DNA of 41,012 nucleotides from Spirochaetota bacterium (GCA_013151965.1 JAADHF010000066.1:1-41012); one strand, 5' to 3'; positions 7,884-17,243 are shown, numbered from the stretch's first letter. Made by a program: numbers and translations. The notes: a model not told the origin generated them from the sequence alone.

Positions 7884-7909
7884 ATTACATATAAAAAGTT
7901 ATATGTAAT
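7884..7909. promoter_or_regulatory. Perfect AT-rich palindrome upstream of the formate-THF ligase
   Basis: ATTACATATAA and TTATATGTAAT form an 11-bp perfect inverted repeat around AAAG. It lies 26 bases before the ATG at 7936 and just after a possible -10 box (TATACT, 7871-7876) with no clear -35. No T-run follows, so a repressor site is more likely than a terminator. The rest of the 7728-7935 gap holds the minus-strand ribosome site of the 6525 gene and nothing else I recognise. Confidence 0.45.
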
Positions 7910-7935
7910 AATATCTGACATACAGGGAGAATACA

Positions 7936-9699
7936 ATGAACCTTGATCCAACAAAAATGAAAGACTGGGAAATAGCAGAAGCTGCGGAATCCGGCATGAA
8001 AACAGTTTATCAGCTTGCGGAAGAACTGGAACTTGAAAAAATGGAATTGTACCCATACGGTCATTTTCTGGGAAAGCTGGATTACAACAGAATACTAAAA
8101 AGATTTAAAGATCGAAAAAACGCAAAATATATAGATGTTACCGCAATTACACCGACCCCCTTAGGGGAGGGTAAAACCACTACAACTATCGGTTTAATCG
8201 AAGGGCTGGGTAAAATCGGCAGGAGGGTTACGGGCGCCATACGGCAGCCTTCCGGAGGTCCTACCTTTAATATCAAAGGATCTGCGGCAGGCGGAGGACT
8301 TGCCCAGTGTATTCCGCTCTCCGATTTCAGCCTTGGTTTAACAGGGGATATAGATGCTATAACCAATGCTCATAATCTCGCAATGGTTGCTCTTACCGCA
8401 AGGCTTCAGCATGAGTTTAACTACGGTGATAAAATCCTCGAAAAAAAGAGGCTTAAACGTCTTAATATCGACCCTAAAAATATTGCCATGGGGTGGGCAA
8501 TTGATTTTTCCGCCCAGGCCCTGCGCGAAATTATAATCGGCCTCGGCGGAAAAATGGACGGTTTTACAATGAGGAGCAGTTTTCAGATAACCGTATCTTC
8601 CGAGCTCATGGCGATACTTGCAATTGCATCCGACTTAAAAGATTTGCGCAAAAGAATAGGCAGGATAGTTGTTGCCTATGACAAACAGAAAAACCCCGTA
8701 ACAACCGGAGACCTGGAAGTTGACGGAGCCATGTCTGCTATTATGTCAAGAACAATTAATCCCAGCCTTATGCAGACAATAGAGGGTCAGCCGGTCCTGG
8801 TACACGCAGGCCCCTTTGCAAATATAGCGATAGGTCAGTCTTCCATTATTGCAGACAGGCTGGGCATGAAGTTAGGAGATTACCATGTAACGGAAAGCGG
8901 CTTCGGGGTAGATATCGGATTCGAAAAATTCTGGAATCTCAAGTGCAGAAACTCAAAGCTTAAACCGGATGCTGCGGTAATAGTATGTACCGTACGTGCC
9001 CTTAAGATGCACGGCGGAGGACCCAGTGTGGTCCCGGGAAAGCCTCTGGACGAAGCATATACCAGGGAACACACAAAACTGGTAGAGAAGGGTATACAGA
9101 ACCTGATCGCTCATATAGAAACGGTAAAAAAGAGCGGTATCCCGGCCGTTGTATCCATTAACCACTTCGCTACGGACACGGACGACGAGATAAATATTAT
9201 ACGAAAGGCAGCGGAATCCGCAGGAGCCCGTGTGGCGTTGGCCCGGCACTGGGCAAAGGGAGGGGACGGCGCCAAAGAACTTGCCGAAGCCGTTGTAGAT
9301 GCCGCAGACGAAAATTCAGAATTTACCTATCTCTACGAAACCGAAACATCACAGAAAGACAGAATACACAGGATTGCAACGGAAATCTACGGCGCAGACG
9401 GTGTTGTTTATACGGACGAAGCAGAAAAAAAACTAAAAGCAATTCAGGACGACCCGGAACTCAGATATATGGGAACATGTATGGTTAAAACACACTTAAG
9501 TCTGTCTCACGACCCTGCACTTAAAGGCAGGCCAAAGGGCTGGACTTTGCCCATACGGGATATTCTTCTCTACAGAGGGGCAGAGTTTGTTGTTCCTGTT
9601 TCCGGTGATGTAAAACTGATGCCGGGAACAGCATCCGATCCTGCTTTCAGGAAAATAGATGTTAATACGGAAACCGGGAAGGTAACCGGTTTATTTTAA
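7936..9699 (+). CDS. fhs: Formate--tetrahydrofolate ligase
   Basis: The 587-residue enzyme makes 10-formyltetrahydrofolate from formate, THF and ATP. The P-loop [17 protein letters not shown] (about residues 74-90) is the family fingerprint. It is followed by [19 protein letters not shown] and [14 protein letters not shown]. Later conserved stretches are [42 protein letters not shown] and [18 protein letters not shown]. It is slightly longer than the usual 555-560 residues, mainly at the N-terminus. AGGGAGA lies before the ATG. In acetogens it belongs to the Wood-Ljungdahl methyl branch; in others it feeds purine and Met-tRNA formylation. No other C1 gene is adjacent. Its stop overlaps the convergent rdgB stop by four bases. 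Confidence 0.95.
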   Translation: MNLDPTKMKDWEIAEAAESGMKTVYQLAEELELEKMELYPYGHFLGKLDYNRILKRFKDRKNAKYIDVTAITPTPLGEGKTTTTIGLIEGLGKIGRRVTGAIRQPSGGPTFNIKGSAAGGGLAQCIPLSDFSLGLTGDIDAITNAHNLAMVALTARLQHEFNYGDKILEKKRLKRLNIDPKNIAMGWAIDFSAQALREIIIGLGGKMDGFTMRSSFQITVSSELMAILAIASDLKDLRKRIGRIVVAYDKQKNPVTTGDLEVDGAMSAIMSRTINPSLMQTIEGQPVLVHAGPFANIAIGQSSIIADRLGMKLGDYHVTESGFGVDIGFEKFWNLKCRNSKLKPDAAVIVCTVRALKMHGGGPSVVPGKPLDEAYTREHTKLVEKGIQNLIAHIETVKKSGIPAVVSINHFATDTDDEINIIRKAAESAGARVALARHWAKGGDGAKELAEAVVDAADENSEFTYLYETETSQKDRIHRIATEIYGADGVVYTDEAEKKLKAIQDDPELRYMGTCMVKTHLSLSHDPALKGRPKGWTLPIRDILLYRGAEFVVPVSGDVKLMPGTASDPAFRKIDVNTETGKVTGLF

Positions 9700-10301
9700 T
9701 ATAGTGATTTAAGCAGTACGTGTATTCTGCGTCCTGCTTTTCCTCTGTGGGAAATACGGTTCTTCTGCTCATCATCGAGCTGCGAGACGGTCTTATTAAT
9801 CCCGGGAATAAAAAACACGGGGTCATAACCGAATCCGCCGGTGCCTGTACGAAAATAAGCAATTTCGCCGTGGAAGGTCTCCTGTGCGGCAAAGAATCTG
9901 TCACGCCCCGCAACTAAAATCATACAGCAGACAAAATAGGCGCTTCTGTCCGTAATTCCCTTCATCCTGGAAAGCAGAAAATCTATTTTCTCTTCTGCAG
10001 AGAGTTTTTTACCCTTTTCAGTACTTCCGTACCTGGCGGACCTTATGCCCGGTTCTCCCTTAAGAGCCGGCACAACCAGACCGGAATCATCAGCTATAAC
10101 GGGAATCCTCTTTCCGGCATTTTCTAAAGAACTGTAAAGGGACAGGGCCTTGCCGATTGCATTTTCGAAGAATGTTGTCCCTGTTTCTTCATAATTAAAA
10201 ATTATCCCGTATTCTTCCGGCATATGAAGGGTGTAATCCTTAAGGATAGTCTTTAGTTCTTTAAACTTGTGCATATTATTCGTTGCAAGTACTATATCCA
10301 T
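9696..10301 (-). CDS. rdgB: XTP/dITP diphosphatase (RdgB/HAM1 family)
   Basis: This 201-residue house-cleaning pyrophosphatase hydrolyses XTP, ITP and dITP to the monophosphates and so keeps deaminated purines out of DNA and RNA. Conserved parts are the N-terminal [23 protein letters not shown], the catalytic [11 protein letters not shown] (about residues 71-81), the GIRSARYG loop, [10 protein letters not shown] and the terminal [10 protein letters not shown]. Its length fits the family. It starts two bases after the stop of the sigma-like gene, so the two are co-transcribed, probably from the sigma-54 promoter at 11218-11233. The start ATG directly precedes MDIVLATNN, the usual beginning. 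Confidence 0.93.
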   Translation of the reverse strand: MDIVLATNNMHKFKELKTILKDYTLHMPEEYGIIFNYEETGTTFFENAIGKALSLYSSLENAGKRIPVIADDSGLVVPALKGEPGIRSARYGSTEKGKKLSAEEKIDFLLSRMKGITDRSAYFVCCMILVAGRDRFFAAQETFHGEIAYFRTGTGGFGYDPVFFIPGINKTVSQLDDEQKNRISHRGKAGRRIHVLLKSLY

Positions 10302-10303
10302 TT

Positions 10304-11167
10304 TCAGGCAAACCTCTTATTCCATATTCTGTAATATTTAACGGCTTTCTTTTTAAGAGAATACAGCGAAGAATCGACAGTACCCTTTGGTATTTTTATA
10401 ATTTCGGCAAGTTCTCTGTTAGAGGGCGAAAGCTTGATCTTTGAAATTGCAGTCTGTGCATCTTTCATTGTCTTCTTCAACCTGATAATTTTCTCTGTAC
10501 AGTAATCTATAGTGCCGGAAAAAGAACAATCATGCAATTCCTCTTCTAAAAGTATCAGTTTATAATAGGCCCTGTTTCTACGCTCTCTTAAAACAGTCAG
10601 ACGCCTCTCTTTTTTAAAAAGAAGGCTTCGTATCTCACATACTTTTTCCTCGAGCCAGTCGTAACTGTACCCCGTAACAGCTGCAGTTTTAACAATATCC
10701 TCTTCACAAACGGTAACGGCCTGCTTTAATATGTACAGGATATAATGACGGCTGTCCGCCTCTCCTCTGATTATTCCCGGGTAATCTTTTAAAAACATCT
10801 CTTCATGTCCGGTACCTGCAGGCTCATCTGCTGTATTCCAGAATTCTTTTAAGGATGCATACTTCCAGTCCCTCGCACACATGAGCTTTTTTCTTGAATA
10901 AATTCTAAACTGCCACTTTAAGGAGGAGTACAGATAAGCCTCGAAGTTTCTCCCGATATCATTATAATTTCTAATTATCCTCGTTATTCTCCGGTAAAAA
11001 AAAAGATAAAATTCAGAACAATCATCTTCTCCCCACCCGTATTTTCGCTGCGGATACCTGTAAACAATAATAGAAATCTGTTTAAGGATATCATTATACC
11101 CATCCCCTGTTTTCTGATACTTTAATACCTTCCCTGACAATGCAGTACTTTTCTCCGTGGTAATCAT
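10304..11167 (-). CDS. Divergent sigma-70-like protein (ECF-type, probably spirochaete-specific)
   Basis: The 287-residue protein resembles a sigma factor. Residues about 28-95 look like region 2 (YRYPQRKYGWGEDDCSEFYL, then NFEAYLYSSLKWQFRIYSRKK). Residues about 245-280 look like a region 4 HTH (SPSNRELAEIIKIPKGTVDSSLYSLKKKA). The two are separated by an unusually long, Lys/Arg-rich helical insert (about 150-240, with KKERRLTVLRERRNRAYYKL). It may alternatively be a sigma-derived regulator without sigma activity. GGAGG precedes the ATG. No anti-sigma gene is adjacent; rdgB follows by two bases. The sigma similarity is my reading of motifs, not a search result. Confidence 0.6.
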   Translation of the reverse strand: MITTEKSTALSGKVLKYQKTGDGYNDILKQISIIVYRYPQRKYGWGEDDCSEFYLFFYRRITRIIRNYNDIGRNFEAYLYSSLKWQFRIYSRKKLMCARDWKYASLKEFWNTADEPAGTGHEEMFLKDYPGIIRGEADSRHYILYILKQAVTVCEEDIVKTAAVTGYSYDWLEEKVCEIRSLLFKKERRLTVLRERRNRAYYKLILLEEELHDCSFSGTIDYCTEKIIRLKKTMKDAQTAISKIKLSPSNRELAEIIKIPKGTVDSSLYSLKKKAVKYYRIWNKRFA

Positions 11168-11217
11168 ACAACCTCCATTCCGCTTACCGGGTTAGCTGCC
11201 CCCGGCAGAAAAAGTAT

Positions 11218-11233
11218 TGCAATCCGCGTGCCA
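11218..11233 (-). promoter_or_regulatory. Sigma-54 (RpoN) -24/-12 promoter
   Basis: Read on the minus strand the bases are TGGCACGCGGATTGCA. This matches the RpoN consensus TGGCACG-N4-TTGCA with the required 10 bases between GG and GC. Transcription would start near 11206, giving a 5' leader of about 38 bases to the ATG at 11167. Upstream (11271-11287) two TGTAAAT copies separated by three bases could be an activator site. The remainder of 11168-11367 shows no gene. Confidence 0.75.
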
Positions 11234-11367
11234 GAAAAGAGTACTGTTTAATGTTTATTTCAGGGAATGATTTACATATATTTACAATTCTTTATTATGG
11301 GCATCATAACAGCCGTGCCATGTGCTTCCCGGGAAGAGCGCCGGAGAGAACTTTAAGGAACGACGTT

Positions 11368-12372
11368 TCATAAAACACTGTCCGTTAAAACACGAAGCAG
11401 TTCCGCTTTTACATCCTTAAATTCGCCCTCCATGTCGAAACCGGAGGCAAGCCGGTGTCCGCCCCCTCCGAACCTGCCTGCAAGTTTTCCCACATCTATC
11501 ACTTCACGCGAACGCAGGCCGATGGAATACCTGTTCGCAGCCTCCTCGCGCACAAAAGCAACCACTTCTACGCCTTTTACCGTCTGCAGTAATCTATACA
11601 TATCATCAGCCCCGCGGGAATGAAGGGAGTACCTCTTTCTGTCTTCTATTGTCTGATACGTTATCAGGATTTTATTGTTCAGATAGCTCTCCGTACGTAA
11701 AAGCGTCAGCCCGAGGAGTTTTCTTGCGGCAAGTTCTCTGTTCCCGTACATCATTGAATATGCCTCTTTTAAAGAAGCCCCGTTTTCCAGCAGCCTTGCC
11801 GCTGCATGCATTACAGCCGGTCCCCCCGCATCGACATGACGGAAAAAACCGGTATCCGTACAGAGACCGAACAGAAGAATTTTAGATTCGTAGCTATCAG
11901 GTTTATATCCCATAGATTCCATGAACAGTTGAATCATGAACGTTACGGATGGTGCCTTTTTATCTATATACCTTAAAGTTCCGAATTCTTTCCCCGAAGC
12001 ATGATGATCGATTACAAGGGTTTCGCATTTCTCCGTAATAAATTTAAATTTCCCGACTCTCTCTGCAGTGGAACAATCGACTACAACAACCCTGTCCTCC
12101 TCTTTTAACTGCACGCTTTTAAATTCGCCGTTAAAACAGCCGCTGTATCCGGATATTTCCGGCCTGTTAAAAGGACCCTCGGAAAGCAGAATTGTCCGTT
12201 TTCCTGTTCGTTTTAAGAAATGAGACAGGGTAAGCTGAGAAGCAACACAATCACCATCCGGTTCTTTATGTCCGAGTATAATATATCTTCCTGAAACTCC
12301 GCTTTCGGGTTCCCCCTTATTTATCTCTAAAAAATCCGCTATTCTGTCTTTTATCGTTATTTCCTTTTCCAC
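11368..12372 (-). CDS. nrnA: DHH/DHHA1 phosphoesterase, NrnA-like (nanoRNase / pAp phosphatase)
   Basis: The N-terminal DHH domain shows GHKEPDGDCVASQ (metal Asp residues), VVVDCSTAERVG and the name-giving DHHAS. The C-terminal DHHA1 domain ends with the GGGGHRLASG loop that binds substrate. This is the NrnA/RecJ-like pattern; such enzymes degrade 2-5 nt RNAs and dephosphorylate 3'-phosphoadenosine 5'-phosphate. I place the start at GTG 12372, five bases after the M24 stop, giving 334 residues, the usual family size. ATG 12420 or 12447 would overlap the M24 gene and add a non-conserved Arg/Phe-rich extension. None of the starts has a clear ribosome site. Confidence 0.85.
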   Translation of the reverse strand: MEKEITIKDRIADFLEINKGEPESGVSGRYIILGHKEPDGDCVASQLTLSHFLKRTGKRTILLSEGPFNRPEISGYSGCFNGEFKSVQLKEEDRVVVVDCSTAERVGKFKFITEKCETLVIDHHASGKEFGTLRYIDKKAPSVTFMIQLFMESMGYKPDSYESKILLFGLCTDTGFFRHVDAGGPAVMHAAARLLENGASLKEAYSMMYGNRELAARKLLGLTLLRTESYLNNKILITYQTIEDRKRYSLHSRGADDMYRLLQTVKGVEVVAFVREEAANRYSIGLRSREVIDVGKLAGRFGGGGHRLASGFDMEGEFKDVKAELLRVLTDSVL

Positions 12373-12376
12373 CGGA

Positions 12377-13543
12377 CTATAAGTGAAGCAGCTTCTCCTG
12401 AGGTTTTCCTCCGGAAACATAAATCTTATCTTTTTTAATATACACATCTATTTCCGTACGCATTCCGTATTTCGGAAGATACACACCCGGTTCCACGGAG
12501 AAACATGATCCGTTTAAGATATTCCGTTCATCGGGAAATTCCACCGAATCGAGATTAATACCGAAACCATGAACTTCGGTTCCGATCGAATGCCCTGTTC
12601 TATGCCTGATATAATCTTCGTAACCCGCTTTAATAAGCACTTCTCTGCTCTTCCTGTCCGCATCGGCGCCTGTTACTCCCGACTGTTTTTCTAAACCCTC
12701 GGCAATAAAATTAACAGTTTCATCACGGGCGCTTTTAACGGCATTAAAAAGTCTTTCCATCTCTTCCGGAACTTCCGAACCGAGATAACCCACCCATGAA
12801 ATATCGGCATATACCGCCCCGCTGCTTTTAAGCCTGGCCCAGATATCAAACTGAACAATCGTATCCCTTTTAAGCTGAATACCTCCATCGATCAGCATAT
12901 AATGGGGATTACTGCTGTTTCTGCCCGCAGCAACAATGGGAGCACTTTCCGTTATCAATCCTTCATCATCAAACATTTTAAGAATCCATTGCCGGACATC
13001 GCCTTCGCACACCTTTTTGCCCGTTAAAAAGACATTAAAAATTTTGCTCCATACCGTATTTACAATTTCATATAGGATTTTTCCCGCCTTTTCGTGGCTC
13101 TCCATACCGGCATCATCCAGGAGACCTGAAAATTTAAGTATAAGATTTTCAGCAGAAACAAGATTAAACCCCTTTGCCTTTAAAACACCCGCAGTACCAT
13201 GATCCAGAAAAGAAATCTCAGGATCCCACGCCGAAAACTGGGCAGCATAACTATGTCCCGGTTCGGCTGCCTCCCCCAATGCCTTTAAAAAATCTTCTCT
13301 AGATCCGTATACAATCTCTCTGCCCGGAAGTTCATCCAGTACTTCAGATTCGATTGCATTAACAATCTTAACAGGCATCCCGTGTGCGGGTACAATATAC
13401 ACCCACGGCCTCGTATTTACTTTACCTTTATCGATGCCGAGTATCAAATCCGCTACTATATCCCTGTGATGGATATTATAAAAAAGCCATCCGGAGAGTT
13501 CTTCCTCCCGAATGGCATTAACAGCCTTTCTTAAATTAAACAC
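12377..13543 (-). CDS. M24 family metallopeptidase (Xaa-Pro aminopeptidase-like)
   Basis: The product has the pita-bread fold with the five metal ligands of M24 enzymes: the Asp of QFDIWA, the Asp of YADISW, the His of TGHSIGTEVHG, the Glu of VEPGVYLPKYG and the Glu of RTEIDVY. An N-terminal creatinase/prolidase-like domain covers about residues 1-150. It probably removes N-terminal residues before proline from peptides in the cytoplasm. GTG 13543 is chosen as start: AGAGGG lies four bases upstream, and the upstream gene ends at 13561, whereas the longer open frame to 13633 would overlap that gene. This gives 388 residues. It forms a minus-strand cluster with nrnA and the 13561 gene. Confidence 0.85.
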   Translation of the reverse strand: MFNLRKAVNAIREEELSGWLFYNIHHRDIVADLILGIDKGKVNTRPWVYIVPAHGMPVKIVNAIESEVLDELPGREIVYGSREDFLKALGEAAEPGHSYAAQFSAWDPEISFLDHGTAGVLKAKGFNLVSAENLILKFSGLLDDAGMESHEKAGKILYEIVNTVWSKIFNVFLTGKKVCEGDVRQWILKMFDDEGLITESAPIVAAGRNSSNPHYMLIDGGIQLKRDTIVQFDIWARLKSSGAVYADISWVGYLGSEVPEEMERLFNAVKSARDETVNFIAEGLEKQSGVTGADADRKSREVLIKAGYEDYIRHRTGHSIGTEVHGFGINLDSVEFPDERNILNGSCFSVEPGVYLPKYGMRTEIDVYIKKDKIYVSGGKPQEKLLHL

Positions 13544-13560
13544 ATTTCCCTCTGAAATAT

Positions 13561-13965
13561 CTAAAAATCCGGTTTTAGTTCCTGTATGTCGAATTTCTTC
13601 TCTATCCCGGGACCTGCAGAAAGCACGCCCCATGTAGGATCCCGGAGATTATCCTTTACATAGATTTTTATATAGTCGAACTTCCCGTTTCTCCAGAATA
13701 TAGAAAAGTAAGGATAATCGGGAGAATTCCCCCAAATAATTTCCGCTTTGCCGGCAGCATGTTCTAACCACTTTATCGGCACATAGATAACACCGAGTTC
13801 AAGGTTGCTCTTTATAAAGAGTATTTTATAACCAAGCTGGTGGCTGTAAATCTTAACTATCGGAACTGTTTTAACATAAATATCATCATCTTTACTCTGA
13901 GTAAAGGAAGGAGCTGCAAGTATCGTAAAAAAAAGTATTAATAGAAAAAAATGTACCTTTTTCAT
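13561..13965 (-). CDS. Small exported protein of unknown function
   Basis: This 134-residue protein has a clear signal peptide (MKKVHFFLLILFFTILAAPSFTQ) without a lipobox Cys. The mature part is about 110 residues, predicted beta-rich and aromatic (PIKWLEHAAGKAEIIWGNSPDYPYFSIFWRNG), with a conserved-looking C-terminus. I do not recognise the family. AGGAGG lies nine bases before the ATG. It is 17 bases ahead of the M24 peptidase GTG, so the two are probably co-transcribed. It is likely periplasmic. Confidence 0.7.
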   Translation of the reverse strand: MKKVHFFLLILFFTILAAPSFTQSKDDDIYVKTVPIVKIYSHQLGYKILFIKSNLELGVIYVPIKWLEHAAGKAEIIWGNSPDYPYFSIFWRNGKFDYIKIYVKDNLRDPTWGVLSAGPGIEKKFDIQELKPDF

Positions 13966-14038
13966 CTAAAGACGCCTCCTGATAAATAACCATACACTAC
14001 TATGATATCTTTTTCTGCATCAAAATCAAGGAAAAAAT

Positions 14039-14977
14039 TTATATCGTAGAAAGCATTATCGCTTTTATGGTATGTTTTCTGTTTTCCGCCTCATCCCATA
14101 CACGGGAAGCCTTTCCCTCGATTACATCAAAAGAAACCTCGTTTCCCTTAACAGCGGGAAGACAATGCATAAAAATAGTATTCCGCCTTCCGGTTTTTTC
14201 CATAAGCTCATTATTTACCTGATAGGGCTTTAACAGATCATACCTCTCCTTCTGTTTCTCTTCCTCTCCCATGGAAATCCATACATCCGTATAGACTGCA
14301 TGAGCGCCTTTTACACCTCTATCCGTATCGTCCGTTATCTCTATATCAGAACCTGCACCGGAAGCGTATTCCCTGCATAGATTAACAAGTTCCTTCTGAG
14401 GGAAGAGATCTTTCGGTGCGGTTATGGAAAAATCGATTCCCATCTTCGAACAGCCTATAAGCAATGAATTGGCCACATTGTTTCTGCCGTCACCGACAAA
14501 AGCCACCTTAATGCCCTTAAAGGAACCGAATTCTTCCTCCACGGTCATCAAATCCGCAAGTATCTGAGTGGGATGGTACATATCCGTTAAACCATTATAT
14601 ACAGGCACTCCGGAATATTCGGCAAGCTTTTCTACGCTTTTATGCTTAAAACCCCTGAACTGAATAGCATCGAACATCCTTCCCAGGACTCTTGCCGTAT
14701 CTTCTATTGTTTCTTTTGCCCCGAGCTGAATATCATCACCGGAGAGAAAAACAGGGTATCCCCCCTCTTCCCCGAATGCAGTTTCGAAAGCACATCTGGT
14801 ACGCGTGGAACGTTTCTCAAAGAGCAGGGCAAGGGTTTTGCCCTTAAACCTCAGATGATAACTTCCGGCTTTTCTCTCCCTCTTTACCTGGTGAGAAACA
14901 TCGAGTAAAAACCGTATTTCTTCTTTAGAGAAATCTTTTAACGTTAAAAGCGAACGTCCCTTAAGATTAAAAGCCAT
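14039..14977 (-). CDS. argF: Ornithine carbamoyltransferase
   Basis: The 312-residue enzyme transfers the carbamoyl group of carbamoyl phosphate to ornithine to give citrulline (or the reverse in arginine fermentation). The carbamoyl-phosphate loop is EKRSTRTRCAFE (about residues 53-64). Further signatures are GGYPVFLSGDDIQLG, YHPTQILADLMT (HPTQ motif), VAFVGDGRNNVANSL for the ornithine half, TDVWISMG and FMHCLPA (HCLP motif with the catalytic Cys). All diagnostic residues are present. Length fits the family. It starts 26 bases after the cPGS-type gene, a neighbour also seen beside carbamoyltransferases elsewhere as far as I recall. A biosynthetic or catabolic role cannot be decided: no other arg gene is present. 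Confidence 0.94.
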   Translation of the reverse strand: MAFNLKGRSLLTLKDFSKEEIRFLLDVSHQVKRERKAGSYHLRFKGKTLALLFEKRSTRTRCAFETAFGEEGGYPVFLSGDDIQLGAKETIEDTARVLGRMFDAIQFRGFKHKSVEKLAEYSGVPVYNGLTDMYHPTQILADLMTVEEEFGSFKGIKVAFVGDGRNNVANSLLIGCSKMGIDFSITAPKDLFPQKELVNLCREYASGAGSDIEITDDTDRGVKGAHAVYTDVWISMGEEEKQKERYDLLKPYQVNNELMEKTGRRNTIFMHCLPAVKGNEVSFDVIEGKASRVWDEAENRKHTIKAIMLSTI

Positions 14978-15003
14978 ACAGCCCCCTGTAAAAAATATTT
15001 TAT

Positions 15004-16341
15004 TTACAATTTTATTATAGATGCAAGCTTTTCTGTTATAAGTTCCGGAAGAGCAGGTTCACCGATCTCTTCCAGTTCATAATCCACTTTAAGCATCTCT
15101 TTATTGATCTTTATAATCCTGGTAAGATCGACAGGAGTCGCAATAATCACCAATTCCGCAGGAACATGATTAATAGTTTTTTCCAGATCTCTTATCTGTT
15201 CTTCTCCGTATCCGACTGCAGGCAGGACAGGCCCTATATCCGGATATTTCTTGTACATCGATTTTACCTTTCCGGTTGTATATTCCCTCGGGTCTATTAT
15301 CTCTCCGGCTCCGAACCGTTTTGCAGCAATTACACCGGCTCCGAATTTCATTCCGCCGTGCGTAAGCGTCGGCCCGTCTTCCACAACAAGAACCTTTTTC
15401 CCCTTTATTGCTTCACGGTTTTTCATAAAAATCGGTGATGCCGCCTCTATAACCGCAGCAGACGGATTTAAGCGGTCGATACTTTCTCTTACACGTAATA
15501 CGTCATTATAATCAGCCGTATCCACTTTATTAATTACAACGATATCCGCTAATATAAGATTTATCCTGCCGGGGTAGTAGTTAAGTTCGTGCCCTGCCCT
15601 GAAAGGATCTGTCACGGTTATATGGATATCGGGCTTAAAAAACGGAAGATCGTTATTCCCCCCGTCCCATAGAATTATATCCGCCTCCTTTTCGGCGCTG
15701 CGTAGTATTTTCGCGTAATCGACTCCGGCATATACAACAAAACCCTGCCGAATGTGAGGTTCGTACTCCTCCATTTCCTCTATAGTACAGTGTTGATCCT
15801 TCATGTCCTTAATGGTCTCGAACCTCTGGACCTCCTGGGCCTTTAGATATCCGTACGGCATCGGATGTCTTACAACAACAACTCTCCTGCCCATTCCTTT
15901 TAAAATATTTGCTATTCTTCGTGTAGTCTGACTCTTGCCGCATCCGGTTCTTACCGCACAGACCGCAATAACAGGTACATTTGATTCGAGCATGGTTGCT
16001 CCGGCTCCAAGCAGTTTAAAATCCGCACCAAGCGATAAAGCCATCGCCGCACGCTCCATAACATACTGATTGGAGACATCGGAGTAGGAGAATACAACTT
16101 CCTCTATTTTATTATCTTTAATCAACCGGGGAAGCTGTTCCTCACTCACTATAGGTATGCCTTCGGGGTAATTCGGCCCTGCAAGTTCCGAAGGGTATAA
16201 TCTCTCATCTATGTCAGGTATCTGGGCTGCCGTAAAAGCAGCCACATTAATATCCGTATTGTCTCTGTAAAGTACATTAAAATTATGAAAATCCCTTCCC
16301 GCAGCTCCCATAATAAGGATGCTTTTCTTTCCCATGGACAT
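15004..16341 (-). CDS. Cyclic 2,3-diphosphoglycerate synthetase-type P-loop GTPase/ATPase
   Basis: The product (445 residues from ATG 16341) has an N-terminal Rossmann-like part (ILIMGAAGRDFHNFN, DIDERLYPSELAGPNYPEGIPI) and a P-loop AVRTGCGKSQTTRR at about residues 138-151. Later come VDYAKILRSAEKEADIILWDGGNNDLPF and VVINKVDTADY (a GTPase NKxD-like box). This is the pattern of proteins annotated as cyclic 2,3-diphosphoglycerate synthetase. Bacterial members may have another job, because cDPG itself is a methanogen compound. The reading frame extends to TTG 16371, but ATG 16341 or 16335 is more likely. It lies between the metal permease and argF. Confidence 0.75.
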   Translation of the reverse strand: MSMGKKSILIMGAAGRDFHNFNVLYRDNTDINVAAFTAAQIPDIDERLYPSELAGPNYPEGIPIVSEEQLPRLIKDNKIEEVVFSYSDVSNQYVMERAAMALSLGADFKLLGAGATMLESNVPVIAVCAVRTGCGKSQTTRRIANILKGMGRRVVVVRHPMPYGYLKAQEVQRFETIKDMKDQHCTIEEMEEYEPHIRQGFVVYAGVDYAKILRSAEKEADIILWDGGNNDLPFFKPDIHITVTDPFRAGHELNYYPGRINLILADIVVINKVDTADYNDVLRVRESIDRLNPSAAVIEAASPIFMKNREAIKGKKVLVVEDGPTLTHGGMKFGAGVIAAKRFGAGEIIDPREYTTGKVKSMYKKYPDIGPVLPAVGYGEEQIRDLEKTINHVPAELVIIATPVDLTRIIKINKEMLKVDYELEEIGEPALPELITEKLASIIKL

Positions 16342-16388
16342 AGAATTACACGGAAAGCGTATATGTTTCAAGCCACTAATCTGCTTTA

Positions 16389-17243
16389 TTACAATTTAAT
16401 AAATACACGCTTCCTGGGTGAAAAAATAAATACGGCAATAAAGATCACAGTACAGGTTAAAACAATTGCCGCTCCGGATGCTATGTTAAAATAATAGGAA
16501 AAATACAAACCGGTTATACTTGATACTACCCCGAAACCCGCACTCAGAATCATCATGGACGGAAGGCGGTTTGTAAGCAGATAAGCACTTGCGGCAGGAG
16601 TAATCAACATTGCCACCATCAGCGCCACACCCACAATCTGAAAAGATACGACAATCACTAAAGTTATCATAAACAACAGCATGAACTGAAAAAATCTCAA
16701 AGGAATTCTTAAGGTCTTTGCAAGCACCGGATCAAAAACGGTCACAAGAAATTCCTTGTAAAACAGAATTATCATAAGCAGGACAACCAGGCCGATAATA
16801 ACGGCAAGCACGATATCCTGCCTCGAAACTCCCAGGATATCGCCGAACAAAAAATGGGTTAAATCTATGCTGTAATTTCTCACAGAAGATATTATAGCTA
16901 TTCCAAGGGCAAACATTCCCGCAAAAATAATCCCGATTGCGGTATCCTCCTTTAACTGCCCTCCCTTTGTGATAAGGCCTATTCCGGTTGCAGTAACCAG
17001 CCCGGCTGTAAGGCTCCCCCAGAAAAGCGGAAGCGTTGCGGTACCTCCGATAAAATAGGCAATGGCAAGCCCGGGAAGTACCGCGTGTGCAAGTGCATCT
17101 CCCAGAAAAGCAAGCCCCTTAAGAACGACATAAGTACCGACTACGGAACAGATTATCCCCACGATAATCGACCCTATAAGGCTCCGCACCATAAACGGAT
17201 ATCCGAGAGGACCGGCAAGTACAGCAATTAACCGGTTTATCAT
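16389..17243 (-). CDS. znuB: Zinc/manganese-type ABC transporter permease (ZnuB/TroC family)
   Basis: This 284-residue integral membrane protein has eight or nine hydrophobic segments. Family marks include FMVRSLIGSIIVGIICSVVGTYVVLKGLAFLGDALAHAVLPG near the N-terminus and SFQIVGVALMVAMLITPAASAYLLT near residue 200. This is the ABC-3 permease pattern of ZnuB, TroC and MntB, which make a homodimeric channel for Zn(II) or Mn(II). The metal cannot be told from sequence. Its ATG overlaps the stop of the ATPase gene by four bases (ATGA), so the two are translationally coupled. The matching binding protein lies across the MutS-like cassette at 21692. Confidence 0.92.
   Translation of the reverse strand: MINRLIAVLAGPLGYPFMVRSLIGSIIVGIICSVVGTYVVLKGLAFLGDALAHAVLPGLAIAYFIGGTATLPLFWGSLTAGLVTATGIGLITKGGQLKEDTAIGIIFAGMFALGIAIISSVRNYSIDLTHFLFGDILGVSRQDIVLAVIIGLVVLLMIILFYKEFLVTVFDPVLAKTLRIPLRFFQFMLLFMITLVIVVSFQIVGVALMVAMLITPAASAYLLTNRLPSMMILSAGFGVVSSITGLYFSYYFNIASGAAIVLTCTVIFIAVFIFSPRKRVFIKL

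Noticed and set aside
13544-13633. Longer N-terminus of the M24 peptidase
   Set aside because: It overlaps the end of the 13561 gene and lacks a ribosome site, while GTG 13543 has AGAGGG four bases upstream.
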